This document shows, one piece after another, positions 35,101 to 45,605 of a stretch of 64,000 nucleotides of DNA (position 1 is its first letter; the number at the start of each line of letters is the position of its first letter). The notes beneath the pieces were generated by a model. It made no database searches. It was not told the origin of the DNA and saw only the letters and a program-made list of their open reading frames with translations. Made by a program: the position numbers and the translations under genes. This DNA comes from Gryganskiella cystojenkinii (Eukaryota > Mortierellomycota > Mortierellomycetes > Mortierellales > Mortierellaceae). Location: NCBI GenBank assembly GCA_015852425.1, contig JAAAIG010000020.1:5218-69217 (forward strand), written 5' to 3'.

Positions 35101-37401
35101 ATATGGGAACGATGTCTTACAGTATTGATACCATGGATGAAATCTCGACCCATCTCGACACCGCGTACTCTCAGCAATGTAAGAATATATTTACAGGAAT
35201 TGATCTTGCGCTTGCCCATATGAAAGCTTGCAGATCAAATACTAATCAAGCTGTTTGCTTCGCCTCTGGAACACATAGCAAGCGGATTCAACCGGGCTCG
35301 TGGAGTAACAACCGCACCATCTCAGATTGGTGGCAATAAGGCTCGTCGTGATATCTCGTCTCGTGTCCGCGACATTGTTCAGGCACTCGCTCTCTGTCAC
35401 AACGTTACTCCAGTCACTGAGGATAACGGCAGCATTACCTACCAGGCCTCTTCACCCGATGAGGTCGCAATCGTTCGATGGACCGAAAGCATTGGACTAA
35501 CTCTGGTCTTCCGCGATATCAACAACATTCATGTCCGGAACGCAAGCGGTGACGTTTTTGAATTCGAGGTTCTCCAGGTCTTTCCTTTTACCAGTGAAAC
35601 GAAACGCATGGGTATCATTGTTCGGGATCTGACCACGGGCGAGATCACCTTTTACGAAAAGGGTGCGGATGTTGTCATGGCCAAGATTGTCCAGTATAAC
35701 GATTGGCTTGAGGAGGAGTGCGGCAACATGGCCCGTGAGGGTCTTCGAACTCTGGTCGTTGCTCGCAAACGTCTCTCGGAGGAACTTTACCAAGAGTTTG
35801 AGTCTCGGTACCATGTTGCCAAGACAAGTATTGCGGACCGAACTTTGGCGATGAACACGGTTGTAAACCAAGTCTTGGAACAGGATTTGGAACTCTTGGG
35901 CTTGACTGGTGTTGAGGATAAGCTTCAGGACGGTGTCAAATCAACGTTGGAACTTTTAAGAAATGCGGGACTCAAGATCTGGATGCTTACGGGTGACAAG
36001 ATTGAGACTGCGACTTGTATTGCTATCTCGTCCAAACTTGTAGCCAGGAACCAGAGTATTCACCAGATCTCCAAGCGTAAGTTTCATCTTCATTTCTTTT
36101 CGAAACAGCTCTGATGTGCTCTTTGGTAAAATGCAAATCTGAGCTTATTTGCCTTCAATTCTGATAATAGTGACAAACGCATTGGATGCTCAGGATGAAC
36201 TGGATGTTTTGCGGAACAAGAAGGATTGCTGTTTGGTTATTGACGGAGAATCAATCCAACTGTGCCTGGACTATCTGCGCGAGGAATTCATCGAGATCAC
36301 TGTCCGGTTACCGGTAGTGGTCTGTTGTCGTTGTTCACCCACTCAAAAGGCCGACATCGCCCGGTTGATCAAACAATATACCAAGAAACGTATCTGCTGT
36401 ATCGGTGATGGAGGAAACGACGTGTCAATGATTCAACAAGCCGATGTCGGTGTCGGTATCGTCGGCAAGGAGGGCAAACAAGCCTCGTTAGCAGCGGATT
36501 TCTCAGTTCTGCAGTTCTCGTACCTGACCAAACTCTTGCTCTGGCATGGACGCAACTCTTACAAACGGTCTGCAAAGCTCTCACAATTTGTGATCCATCG
36601 TGGATTGATTATTTCAATCATGCAGGCAGTGTTTTCAGCCATGTTTTATTTCGCGCCGATTGCGTTGTACCAGGGCATGTTGATTGTTGGATACACGACA
36701 ATTTACACGAACGCCCCTGTGTTCTCGTTGGTCTTGGACCAGGATGTCTCTGAGGATATTGCGCTGTTGTACCCGGAACTCTACAGGGATCTGACCAAGG
36801 GACGGTCTCTCTCATACAAGACGTTCTTCAGCTGGCTTTTGATCAGTGTATACCAAGGTAAGAATTTATTTTATTTTTTGCGTCTCTACCGTTTTCGCGA
36901 TTCCTGGTTTTTGTGACTCTGTGGATTAACTGGATTTTCTATGGTTGGAACTTTCGCCATTGCTTAGGTGGCGCGATCATGATCCTGTCGATCTGGCTGT
37001 TTGAGAACCAGTTTGTGAATATTGTGTCGATTTCTTTCACGGCCTTGGTCCTGAACGAACTTTTGATGGTCGCACTGGAGATTAATACCTGGCATCGATT
37101 GATGATTGTATCTGAAATTGCGACGCTGGTCATTTATGTTGGATCAATGGTCTTCCTTCCAACGTATTTTGGTAAGTCCTTGTTAGACTTGTTCCTTTTC
37201 TTTTTGATGCTTTTGGGGCTTAAATGTGATGGTTGACTTTATATTTCAACTCTATTTATTTTAGATCTGGATTTCATTCTAACAAAGACGTTCGTGTGGA
37301 AGGTGGCGGTGATCACGGCCGTGAGCAGTTTCCCGTTGTATGTGATCAAGATGTTGAGACGGAAGTTCGCACCCCCCAGCTACTCAAAGTTGACAGGATA
37401 A
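32164..37401 (+). CDS. NEO1: P4-type ATPase (phospholipid flippase), Neo1/ATP9 subfamily
   Basis: Predicted 1196 residues in 12 exons: 32164-32661, 33239-33344, 33455-33543, 33664-33733, 33862-34301, 34424-34603, 34707-34989, 35080-35178, 35279-36076, 36171-36857, 36968-37171 and 37265-37401. The protein flips aminophospholipids to the cytosolic leaflet at Golgi/endosome membranes. Visible marks are RTIDFH and [16 protein letters not shown] before TM1; DGETDWKLR in the actuator domain; [12 protein letters not shown], where RVN rather than YVS is the Neo1/ATP9 form; the phosphorylation site DKTGT (Asp547); [17 protein letters not shown]; and [19 protein letters not shown]. The disordered N-terminus is Ser/Asn-rich. 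Intron 1 (577 bases) is the weakest junction, although it is in phase. Neo1 normally needs no Cdc50 partner. Confidence 0.92.
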
Positions 37402-39368
37402 AACAACAGAGAGGAAGTTTACAAAACAAAAAAAATCCCCCCATACCAGCCCAAAACCGTAGAAAAATCGAAAAGTTATTGAAAACATCATTCTTTTGTG
37501 CCATTTCTGATGATTTCTCAATCGTGAAGGTCAACAGATATATTGTTACTTTGCCAAAGTTCTTTTTTTTTTAGATTTTGTTCTTGGCTGCAATGACATA
37601 CGAACCTTCAAGGAGAAGGAGTGGCGAAGGTCTTTTCTTGTTCAACACCTCTTTTATTCTTCTCTTTCTTTTGTCTCTTTGCCTTTTCTTTCGCGCCTCC
37701 TTGGCCTTCCTTCTCCACCTGATCCATATGTCTCTTCTGCAAACCAAAACATTCAATCACCCTGACAAGATCTGGTCCACTCACGATTTCTTTCTTCGGT
37801 ACCCATCTCCTCCTGCGCACATCCCTCCTATTTTTTTATGTCTACATACTGCCCTGTTACGAGTTGCTATCACCGTTAAGGCCCGCAATTTCCCCAGTAA
37901 CAGCAAAAGGACATTTCTACTTCTCCCTCGAAAAAGAATTGTCGATACCACGATTCCGTCGTCGTTGTGAAACTAATCGCGACCCGAGGCATACGTCGGC
38001 TCTGACTACTACGTACACTGGTCTCAGTCTCTGCAACATCTTCGATATCTTCCTCTTGCTCCTCCTCTGTCTCGCGTGTTATAGGCCTGCCAAGCGCAAC
38101 GTTTTCTTCTGTGTGGGGTATGGGGTCCAGTCTCCGAGGAACAACAGGCTCGCCGTGCGTGAGACAATACAACTACAAAATTGGCCCTCTTCCGGCATCA
38201 ATCAACCTCAACCCCAACGGCATGATCACATCCTCTCTTGCAAACGGCAACCACCCTTTTCTTGATAACATCATAACTTTTCATGGGCTTGGGCAAAAAA
38301 CATCGCAGCAAACGCGATAATTCCGTGACTGTCAAAATCACCATGGAAGGTCACATACAGAAAAACCAAAAAAATACGAGTTTGAAGGACGGAAACAACA
38401 AGGGTGGTCGATATGGGGTTCGTTTGAAGCGTGGATGCGAGGAGATGATAGGATAGTGTGAAAACGAGTAGGTCAAGCACAAGGATGAAGAAAGAATTGA
38501 GGAAAAAGAGGAAGAAAGAAAACGACAAAACACAAATCCGTCCCTTTTTGTGCTTTTTTTGGGAGAGTGGACCAGCCCCTTTCTTTTTCGACAAGAACAA
38601 GAAAGGCGCAAGGGTCCTTGCGCAGTTCTTTAGGGCAAAAAACCCTCATAAGCAGCGAAGCAACTCAAAATTCCTCTCGCCTCTCCCTCCTTCTCTCACT
38701 TTCCTGACTTCGAAAAATTGTCTTGCACTGTCTTTTTCCTCCCCCCTTTCTTTGTGTGCGTGTTAGTTTGTTTTTTTTGCTGTCTGTGCGCATTGCGCGG
38801 TCCTTTTTTTTCTTTTTTCGTCTGCGCCTTCCACAAAGCTCACTCTCAGCACCATCCCCCTCTTTTTTTTATGATTCTCTTTCCGGGGCGCATTCAAACC
38901 GTACTTTGTTTCTCCTCTCTAACCATCCTTGACCCCCTTCCGCCGGTAAAATTTTTTGTTAGTGGAGATAAGATCTCCGCTCCTACGCGTTTCTTGCTAG
39001 TTTTCATCGCGTTCGGACCTAGAAACACCTTCACCGGTAATACTCTTTCTTGTTCAACTCGGTTCTGGGCATTTTTCGGTTTTTTTTTCTTTCTTCTCGA
39101 CCCACTCTTTGGCTATTTGCTCGTTTTTTCAGTTTTTCAATTGAAGCAGGGACGAGGATGTAAAAGCATCAGTGATCCATCAGGGTGTTGACACATTTAA
39201 ACATTTTGAATTTTCCCTTTTTTTTTTTTTTTTTTTTTTTTCCTTCATTGTCCATTTCGCAATTACTCATTTATCTCACTCGTTCACTTCTCTTCTCCTA
39301 CCATCTTCTTTTTCTCAGTTGAACCATCCTTCACCAGTAGCAATTCATAACCAAGAGTTGGGTCCCAA
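37402..39368. other. Long gene-poor region
   Basis: Nearly 2 kb without a firm gene. On the minus strand from about 38345 down to 37571 there are short protein-like open stretches. One begins MVILTVTELSRLLRCFLPKP (near 38345). Another is a highly basic Arg/Lys-rich piece at 37571-37756, preceded by a credible 50-base intron (GTGAGT...TTTGCAG, about 37757-37790). No family is recognised. From 38600 to 39368 the plus strand is T/C-rich, with a run of about 24 T at 39218-39241. This is probably promoter and leader of the Q-rich gene downstream. Confidence 0.35.
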
Positions 39369-42300
39369 ATGGATACCTCCATCCACCATCTCAGTCGAAC
39401 GCACCCGCGTCAAGATGCTGCCACTCGAGGCAATCACAGCATTGATCTTGCAAACGCCGCTTCTTTGTCTTTTCCCGTCGCCGCTTGCGTTGTCACTACT
39501 ATTCCTAGTCAAGACCAACCGATGCCTGAGCGAGATGATGATGTCTCGGGTGTTCGTCACTCTCCTCAGGGTCAGGGGCAAGACCACAACGATCAAGAAC
39601 CCAATCGGTCTCTGTTCCTCCTCCCTTGGTCTCGTCTCGAAGCCGTCCGAGAACGCCATCAGGCCAGTCCCGAGTTTCCGTATCGTGAGAACGAAATCAG
39701 CGACAAGAATTATGTGTTTTCAAACTTTTTTGCTACAGCGACGACGATGGCTGATGACGTCGTCGACATCAATACGGGTTCCAGTGGCCATGGTGATGGT
39801 CGGGGCATTTTACTACCAGTCGCCATCTCCCAGTCTCAGAATGACAACCTTCAGTCTCCTTCTTTCCGTTCACCTTCTCCTCCTCTCGACCCAAACCCGC
39901 TCATGCCTGCACTTCGAAGAAAGAGTACAGGTGGTTACATGTCCCCGCCTCCTCGTCGAGCCCACCCCTACAAGAGTTCTCGTCCGTTGATCAAACCTCG
40001 TGCCAACTTTGCGTTGAGTCTGAACAGGTGTTCTCCTGGTGTGCGCCAGAGTTCCCCTCAACAGCAGCAGTACCAACCTCATCACCGACAACAATCCCAA
40101 CAACCGACATCAGGGTTCCGTAGTCCCGCCGCGCTTCCAGATTTACGGTACTTGGACCAGAAACTCGAACATCTTCAACATCTTCAACAACAGCAACAAC
40201 AACAACAACAAGGTCAATATCGACAGGACACAAGACCTCGCCGAGCCTTTTCTGAATCTGACTTATTACCAGCAGATGGTCCTTCAAGTTCAAAACCGAT
40301 TCCGATAGATGCCAGAAACGAGCCGGTCGAGGCCTCGATGGCCGCGGCAGTCGTACCTGCAAGTCCCTTTGCCATAGCATTTGCAGTGGCCACGATGACT
40401 CCCACGACTTCACCCGTGGTTCGGGTAGATGACGTGCACAACAACAAGCGACCTTCCCCTTATCCGTTCGAGACCCACAACACAAACATGACCAACCAGT
40501 TTGGCGACCACCAAGAAGATCACGACTCTGAGCTAGATCAGAGTGACGACATGGACGAGATCATTTCTGAAAAGGCACCAGAGGAACATGAGCGAGACCT
40601 GAACCGGGCTCGAGCCGAGATCGAGCTGGCCAAGGAACAGTACAAAGAAGCCTACTCGAAACTGAGAGACGCTCAAGAACGAGAAAACGCCATCCTATTT
40701 GAACAAGATATGCAACTCCGGATAGACGAGGATCGTTTTCACAAACAACAAACGCAACAGCAACAACAACAACAACAACAACAACAGCCGTCATCGTCCT
40801 TTTCAGAGAGAGTTGGGACCGCGGCTCGGCCTTCAGAGATGCGATTGTTCAGTGAGGGCCTCGGTAGCCAGAGGAGTAGTTTCAGTCCGGCTTTGTCGAC
40901 TACGGGAACCTCTTTCTCTCAGGGGTTCATGTCATTTGTTCAACATCGACCAGAGATTCAACCACCGTCACCATCCCTTGTACGAGACATTCAACTACAA
41001 CAACAACAACGGGAGGCATCTCGTCCCTCTGAGGAAGTGGTGAGAAGCGGTAATGACACTGGTCACGAGGTGGAGGATTCAAGAGCCAGAGTTGTCCCAC
41101 AAGTCGACGACACGCCGCTGACTTATCTGCATGGGCGACAACAACAGCAACAACAACAACAGCAATTCTTCCCGGTGAATAGTCCCTCGGTACTCCCTAC
41201 GCGCATCAAAACCGAGGAACAGGACGTCAAGCCCTCACGACCTCAGCAACAACAACACCAGCAATTTTGGCCTAGAGGTCGAGGATGGTACCGGGATTAT
41301 ATTGTTCCGATCGAGATCCCCAGTTCTGTCGGATCTGTTTCTGAAGAAAGAGCCGCCGAGGACATACATAATGATGATGCGAACCACGGTCTTGTTTCGG
41401 GTATTAAACGGGCCTCAACACCAATGCCGTTCCTTCCGCGGAAACGAGGGCCGTCTGTCAAACCTTTTGATTCCCACCGTCATCACCATCATCATTCTCA
41501 TCAAGATCGAACTCATCAGGGCCAGACTTTGGCGCATTCTCCAAGGATCAAAAGTAAATCATCTCGGTCGCCATTCCCGCCACCCCAGAGGCCACAAGAA
41601 CCGTCACCGATGATGCCGCCAAGGACCCCAGGCGTTGATACTCCGCGGTCTTTTCGGGAAGGCTCTATTGCTTCCTTTGGGAGTTACCCCTCACCGTCTG
41701 CTTCAAGGATTCAACCTCAATATCCCCAGAAACAGCCTTATCAACATCCTCAAACTCCGCAACAACCCCATAACAACGATATTAACAACCGACAATCTCT
41801 CCCACGGGTGGCCACTCCTCATTATCAACATCATCAAGAGCAGCAGTATCGTCGCCACCAAGAGGAGCAGCAACAATTTCGACGAGATCCACAACCGCAA
41901 CCACAGAGACCACCGTCACAACCACCGCAGCAGTCCCAACAACAGCAACAGCAATCAAGGCATCATCGACAACAACACCAGTACCACCAATTACACCATA
42001 GCCCGCTTCTGAACCAGTTCGTGAACAGCGCAATGGGCGGTCGAGGAGTCGATACCGGAGTCGGAGGTAGTAGTGGTAACGATCATCAATCCTCAAATAT
42101 ACCGCCGGATCCTACAACGTTTGCCTCTTCTGCCGCTGCCGCCGCCGCACAGGGTATGCCCGTCCTGAGTCATGGCGGTCTCCCGGTAGTGTATTATACC
42201 CATATCGGTCGAGTCGACAATATCATTAATCATCACTACCATTACCCTTCTCCGCCTACGATGCCGAAGAAGCACACCCAGCGAGGTGGCCGTCGGTCCT

Positions 42301-42440
42301 CATCGGCGAAGAGCGGTGGAAGGAGTTTTGAAAACGAAATGGAGGAGACGAGGGAAAGTGAATGGGAGGAAAAGGGTTACGGTGCGAATCCCACGCCAGA
42401 GGGAGGCGAGAAACGGAGGAGGGAGTCCCCGATCATGTAG
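39369..42440 (+). CDS. Q-rich disordered protein with central coiled coil
   Basis: Uninterrupted 1023-residue frame starting MDTSIHHLSR. No catalytic family is recognised. Most of the protein is low-complexity, with CAA/CAG-encoded glutamine runs (about 40180-40212, 40755-40790, 41138-41163 and 41930-41960), His-rich (SHRHHHHHSHQ) and Pro/Ser-rich tracts. One ordered part stands out at about residues 399-460: a charged heptad-like helix (RARAEIELAKEQYKEAYSKL), probably a coiled coil. IKTEEQD near residue 613 fits the psi-K-x-E SUMO-acceptor consensus. SP/TP dipeptides are frequent. The composition resembles fungal transcriptional regulators or RNA-granule proteins, but that is only an impression. 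Upstream open sequence in another frame is T-rich leader. Confidence 0.7.
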   Translation: MDTSIHHLSRTHPRQDAATRGNHSIDLANAASLSFPVAACVVTTIPSQDQPMPERDDDVSGVRHSPQGQGQDHNDQEPNRSLFLLPWSRLEAVRERHQASPEFPYRENEISDKNYVFSNFFATATTMADDVVDINTGSSGHGDGRGILLPVAISQSQNDNLQSPSFRSPSPPLDPNPLMPALRRKSTGGYMSPPPRRAHPYKSSRPLIKPRANFALSLNRCSPGVRQSSPQQQQYQPHHRQQSQQPTSGFRSPAALPDLRYLDQKLEHLQHLQQQQQQQQQGQYRQDTRPRRAFSESDLLPADGPSSSKPIPIDARNEPVEASMAAAVVPASPFAIAFAVATMTPTTSPVVRVDDVHNNKRPSPYPFETHNTNMTNQFGDHQEDHDSELDQSDDMDEIISEKAPEEHERDLNRARAEIELAKEQYKEAYSKLRDAQERENAILFEQDMQLRIDEDRFHKQQTQQQQQQQQQQQPSSSFSERVGTAARPSEMRLFSEGLGSQRSSFSPALSTTGTSFSQGFMSFVQHRPEIQPPSPSLVRDIQLQQQQREASRPSEEVVRSGNDTGHEVEDSRARVVPQVDDTPLTYLHGRQQQQQQQQQFFPVNSPSVLPTRIKTEEQDVKPSRPQQQQHQQFWPRGRGWYRDYIVPIEIPSSVGSVSEERAAEDIHNDDANHGLVSGIKRASTPMPFLPRKRGPSVKPFDSHRHHHHHSHQDRTHQGQTLAHSPRIKSKSSRSPFPPPQRPQEPSPMMPPRTPGVDTPRSFREGSIASFGSYPSPSASRIQPQYPQKQPYQHPQTPQQPHNNDINNRQSLPRVATPHYQHHQEQQYRRHQEEQQQFRRDPQPQPQRPPSQPPQQSQQQQQQSRHHRQQHQYHQLHHSPLLNQFVNSAMGGRGVDTGVGGSSGNDHQSSNIPPDPTTFASSAAAAAAQGMPVLSHGGLPVVYYTHIGRVDNIINHHYHYPSPPTMPKKHTQRGGRRSSSAKSGGRSFENEMEETRESEWEEKGYGANPTPEGGEKRRRESPIM

Positions 42441-42873
42441 TATTCATTGCTTTATTCTATTTTATTCCCCCCAGTTTTTGTTTTTCGCTATCTCAGTTTC
42501 TTCTGCCTCTTTTTTTTTCCCCTTTGTTTGCTATTCATTTATTATTCCAGCGGCTTCTTTTTGATTCTTTCCTTGCAATCCTCCTTCTATTTTTCCTTGC
42601 GTAGTTGACCATTAAATAAACAGACACATAAGCCTGATATGATTCAAAAACAAAATGCGACAAAGAGTAAAGTTCAAAAAGCCTTTTCATTCCTCTGGCG
42701 AGGTTGCCTCGCTGGATAGAGACGCGTGGCTAGTGGGGGCTTTTGGTGTGGATTCGAAGACGCATCTGATAAGGTCGAAGAGACAAATTCAGGTCCCATG
42801 GCAGAGTAAAACCTTCTGCGTCTCCCCTGTGCACTATCGACCAAGATTATCGTTCCTTTTCCGATCGACGCAT
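42441..42873. other. Convergent intergenic region
   Basis: 430 bases of T-rich 3' untranslated sequence between the Q-rich gene (+) and the four-TM gene (-). Short plus-strand open frames around 42655-43100 are antisense to the probable C-terminus of the minus-strand gene and look like shadows. Confidence 0.4.
42615..42620 (+). promoter_or_regulatory. Polyadenylation signal of the Q-rich gene
   Basis: AATAAA lies 175 bases after the stop codon of the Q-rich protein gene, in the convergent intergenic region. Confidence 0.4.
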
Positions 42874-44987
42874 CTATCTCTGGCCAAATGATATCGAATC
42901 CGAGGAAGAAAATGAAGACGGTGTTACCGCTAGTAGCTGTTGCTGTCTTTCCACAACTGTCTGTGATCGATTCAGGGGTGATTGAGGCGAGCGATTACTA
43001 TACACAGGATCGAAGATGTGCTTGTCATTCGGTTGGGGAACATAATAGATCACTGGAGGCCCTCTCGTCTTGGAATGATCGACACCAGCAGTGGCTATAG
43101 CACGGCCCTGTTCCTGGACTAGTGCGAGTGCAAAACTCTTGTCGAACGCTGAACCGCGTTCTCAGACAGGGGATCATCTACACGCGATCGAATGGACGAA
43201 GAAGGAACAATAGGGGAGACATCGTGATCAGGAGCCCGATGGCTGATGGTGTTGGTTCTGTGGTTGCTGGTCTTCCTGGCTAGTTTATCTCGTGTGCGTT
43301 TTCCTAATCCGCCTCGGATATAGAAATCTGACCTTGCTCTTACTGTTGTCGGGGATATGGATGGGAATGTGGTCAGATTTGAAAAGTCGTCGTTGACGAT
43401 GAAATGTGGAGTCACTGGAGGTATATAAACCTGCTGGATGTAGTGTCGTTCTGGAGGTAGGGTTTGAGACTGTTGTTCGACCTTACTGAGATGCATAGAG
43501 CGACTTTGGTTATTGGGGAGTGCTTGTCGAGCTGTGGTCAAATTCGCTGGTTGCACCTGAGGCCTTCTAGAAGGTACCATTTTAAAGGGTATGGCGGTAT
43601 GGTTTTGTTCACCCTTATCATTCCTGAACTCGGTCTCGGCCTGTGCCAAGGGCATGGTCAACTCACCTTGTCGATGCATTAGAGGGCGATGAGAAGAGTG
43701 TGTCGGGTAGGGTAGAGGAGAAGGTGGTGTCGGAGGAGTGGGATGTGGTAACAAGGAAGCGAAATCGGTGCCTGTAACCAAGTGCTGATCTGCTGCAGCT
43801 CTCTTTTGTTGGACTGTTATTCGTCGTTCCCGTTCGATTTGTTCTCTACTGCGATTGGCTCGGTTCGCAGCCATAGAGCCTGCAGATTCATCTGTCGGAT
43901 AGCCGTTCTCCTGTAGTCCATCATAGGGTCGAACCCTGCTCCTTTCTTGAGGCATACAATGGTCCGCACTGCCAAGTCGTACATTCGAGGCGTGGGCAGA
44001 AGAGACACCGACAAAGTAAGGTTCATAGTAGTCTTGGTCTTCATATTCGTCCGAGAGATCGGTTTCATGTTGATCATTGTGCGGATCCACCCGTTCCAAT
44101 CCTTGTCCACCTCGCCTTCTGTCAGTAGGCATGACTGTTGTCATCGCAGGTGCCTTTACCTTGTGCACTTTCGGTGATTCAAGGTCGATCCGCCGTTGCC
44201 ACTGGTCCTGCATGACAGATATGTGTTCTGGAACTGTACGAGCTTGATTGGGGCGTTGGACCAAATCTTGTGCATGATTATGCTCGCTCGTCAGGGGCGA
44301 CTGTGTCGTTGTTTCTTTTGTCGGAGAGATGGTCAGGCAACAAACCCCCTCGACCATTAATAAGACTCCCGAAATGATTTCCATGGCACCGACGATCATC
44401 TGCATGAGACAGGACCCTGTAGGTGTAAATTCACCTCCTACTCCTTGAGCATTGATCGCGGTACGACAGCTCATTGTCGTTGATGGTTTGTTGGACAGAA
44501 ATGTGATAGTCGCCGAGGAGGAGGGTGATTGACTTGGCACTGCAAGTAAAATGACATAGGCGTAACAAGAGACGCCTAGGAGCAAGACTGCAAGTGTCAA
44601 GCCGACAAACATCCTGAGATGTCGTGCATATTTGAACTGGGACAAGAGTCGTAGCCAAGACGGTGTTGTTGGCTGTGGACGGTTTGGACGTGTAATAGGT
44701 TCGTAAGAGTTGATTCTTTCCGAGGCTGATAACGATGACGAGGATGAAGACTGGGATCGAAGAGCATAAAGGGTGTGTCGGAGGTGAAAGAGACAGAGTA
44801 GGAACAAAATGAGATTAAGCCCGATCTGGGGCATGGGGACAAAGGATCGTTCAAAGGCTAGACTCGTCTCTGTTGAGACATTGGAGGTATTAAAGATGAA
44901 GGAGAGAAGGGTAAGGAGCAGACTTGCGGTCGAGAGTCCGAAGAGGATCTTACGTATAGCTAACAGGACCGCTCGTTCTGTTGACAT
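42874..44987 (-). CDS. Four-TM membrane protein with long disordered tail; frame break near 43150
   Basis: A frame from ATG at 44987 encodes 622 residues to a TAG at 43119. It has four hydrophobic segments (about residues 13-34, 54-75, 125-148 and 192-215) in a tetraspan arrangement, a Cys-containing loop between TM3 and TM4, then about 400 disordered residues. The family is not recognised. Just before the stop, a second frame becomes open and continues 80-95 codons to a TAG at 42874-42876. Its sequence is protein-like (FALALVQEQGRAIATAG, GPPVIYYVPQPNDKH). An unseen short intron, a sequencing indel or a true frameshift would join them. The reported span includes this second part. The start is well placed, with the first TM directly after it. 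Confidence 0.6.
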
Positions 44988-45048
44988 TATTATTATTGTA
45001 TTTCTTTGTTCGACTTATGGAGTAAATTTTGGTTTGAAAGATGCGAAG

Positions 45049-45110
45049 CAGAGAGATAGAGAGAGAGAGAGATAGAGAGCGTGAAGATAGAGTGTGTGAG
45101 AGAGAGAGAA
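45049..45110. repeat. GA microsatellite
   Basis: Imperfect GA/GATA dinucleotide repeat in the promoter or leader of the minus-strand four-TM gene. Confidence 0.8.
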
Positions 45111-45547
45111 CATAACGACAAAAAGAAAAAAAAATCATTCTCGAAGGGTTGTTTGCGTGCATGAAAGAACCAGATGGTTGTTCCTCCATGGTCCACAGCT
45201 CCGGGCAATCTCTGAATTCTTTACTGCCTTTTTGATAATCCGAAGGAAAAAAATAGAGTACCACACTTGCCTTCTTCAGGCTATCAATCAAAATGTCGTT
45301 GTTCTTTGATGCTGACAAGAGAAAAAAAGCTCGACGAGCTTCTCCTCGGTCGTTTAGTGCCAAAGACCCGTACATGCGAGGAGAATATATTGGCACATCA
45401 ATACTCTTTTTTTATTTCTAAAAAGCACGTAGCCAGGAGTATATTCAGACGATGATAAAGAAGGTACAAGTTGAAATCTCGATTACACATATTCAAAATT
45501 GGGTATTATTCCTCGGCTAACTATAAACGTGTATGGCCTTCTCATCC

Positions 45548-45572
45548 TTTTTTTTTTTTTTTTTTTTTTTTT
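45548..45572. repeat. T25 / A25 homopolymer
   Basis: Twenty-five consecutive T on the plus strand. Read on the minus strand it is an A25 tract 33 bases after the stop codon of the NACHT-WD40 gene. Confidence 0.9.
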
Positions 45573-45605
45573 GTTGGTTTGGGCCTTTTGAATTGTTTCT
45601 GTTTG

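Larger units (their letters stand above)
44988..45605. other. Intergenic region upstream of the four-TM gene
   Basis: About 620 bases. It contains a GA-type microsatellite (about 45049-45110) in the leader or promoter of the four-TM gene and a run of 25 T at 45548-45572 beyond the stop of the NACHT-WD40 gene. No gene was recognised. Confidence 0.5.

Noticed and set aside
39172..39990. Long plus-strand frame overlapping the start of the Q-rich gene
   Set aside because: Its N-terminal part is translated poly-T leader, and the rest overlaps the much longer Q-rich frame in another phase without any recognisable motif.
42655..43100. Two plus-strand frames after the Q-rich gene
   Set aside because: They are antisense to the protein-like C-terminal frame of the minus-strand four-TM gene and lack conserved features.
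45049..45110. CRISPR-like or regulatory repeat
   Set aside because: Simple GA microsatellite without spacer structure.
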